Source of the DNA: Desertivirga sp966211215
GTDB taxonomy: Bacteria; Bacteroidota; Bacteroidia; Sphingobacteriales; Sphingobacteriaceae
Length of the DNA stretch: 30,275 nucleotides
Reading direction: 5' to 3'
NCBI GenBank assembly: GCA_966211215.1
Contig: CBIHNR010000048.1
Span: 1 to 30,275, forward strand
Positions 30,260 to 30,275 of the stretch are shown here, one piece after another. The notes under the pieces are model-generated. The model saw only the letters and a list, made by a program, of their open reading frames with translations. It made no database searches and was not told where the DNA came from. The position numbers were made by a program, and so were the translations under genes. Every line of letters begins with the position of its first letter. Positions within the stretch are counted from its first letter, which is position 1.

Positions 30260-30275
30260 GTTAATAAAGGGTGGC

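Larger units (their letters stand above)
29620..30275. other. 656-base stretch with no intact gene
   Basis: No open frame with credible coding character was found on either strand, and no tRNA-like T-loop or known RNA motif. On the minus strand a stop-free run of about 59 codons (around 29663-29840, containing YLPGDRAFTAIALVIKKYKR) has no start and is flanked by stops, so it may be a gene remnant. A 12-base direct repeat (29634 and 30094), a 7-bp AT-rich inverted repeat (29931-29937 with 29944-29950) and a terminator (30228-30259) are present. Confidence 0.6.

Noticed and set aside
29620..30275. tmRNA, RNase P RNA, SRP RNA or tRNA in the gene-free stretch
   Set aside because: No acceptor or T-loop sequence, no GAGGAAAGTCC-type RNase P core, no SRP GGAA-loop helix and no tag-coding frame was found.

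Overview
The window looks like a chromosomal segment from a member of the Bacteroidota, most likely Sphingobacteriales (Pedobacter/Mucilaginibacter-like). The reasons are Bacteroidota-type promoters (TTG about 20 bases upstream of TAnnTTTG) with no clear Shine-Dalgarno sites, a TonB-linked outer-membrane barrel protein with an N-terminal carboxypeptidase-regulatory domain, a GldA-type ABC ATPase, a YkuD_2-type L,D-transpeptidase, the ftsX-DUF3098-uppP-truB-ribF gene order, and intergenic repeats of a kind common in this phylum. No plasmid, phage, CRISPR, rRNA or tRNA gene was seen.

Layout. 1-1025: 5' part of an outer-membrane barrel gene and a GldA-like ATPase, both leftward. 1167-3282: glycyl-tRNA synthetase facing a small TPR protein, with a shared hairpin terminator. 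3506-8597: L,D-transpeptidase, old yellow enzyme, a luciferase-like flavin oxidoreductase, a TraB/GumN protein and a BtuF-like binding protein. 8776-14911: a large TonB-linked barrel protein and leucyl-tRNA synthetase, both leftward. 15085-18150: an unknown lipoprotein, a repeat-filled 435-base gap and an LTA-synthase-like sulfatase. 18362-23190: a rightward cluster ftsX, DUF3098, uppP, truB, ribF and a membrane protein, which joins cell division, envelope lipid recycling, tRNA modification and flavin synthesis. 23198-28516: leftward YceI, OsmC, a PLP sulfhydrylase and uvrA. 28751-29619: a sigma-70 family factor with a short unknown gene behind it. 29620-30275: no intact gene.

The most striking item is leuS. 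It encodes about 1152 residues, against roughly 930 expected for the phylum (from memory). One excess block is an in-frame DUF559 (Vsr/PD-(D/E)XK-like) nuclease domain of about 157 residues. It is bounded by 33-36 base inverted repeats that are themselves translated, and it sits at the start of the CP1 editing domain. A second excess block, AT-rich and of unknown origin, lies before the KMSKS loop. Both leave the reading frame open and the synthetase motifs present, so the gene looks like a working essential gene that has absorbed a mobile nuclease cassette.

Other notable features are heptamer arrays directly upstream of the -7 boxes of glyQS and ftsX, a different heptamer array on both sides of a terminator at 8631-8765, a 30-bp perfect palindrome after leuS, a pair of REP-like hairpins at 15958-16138, and a TraB/GumN protein that has lost its second conserved histidine.
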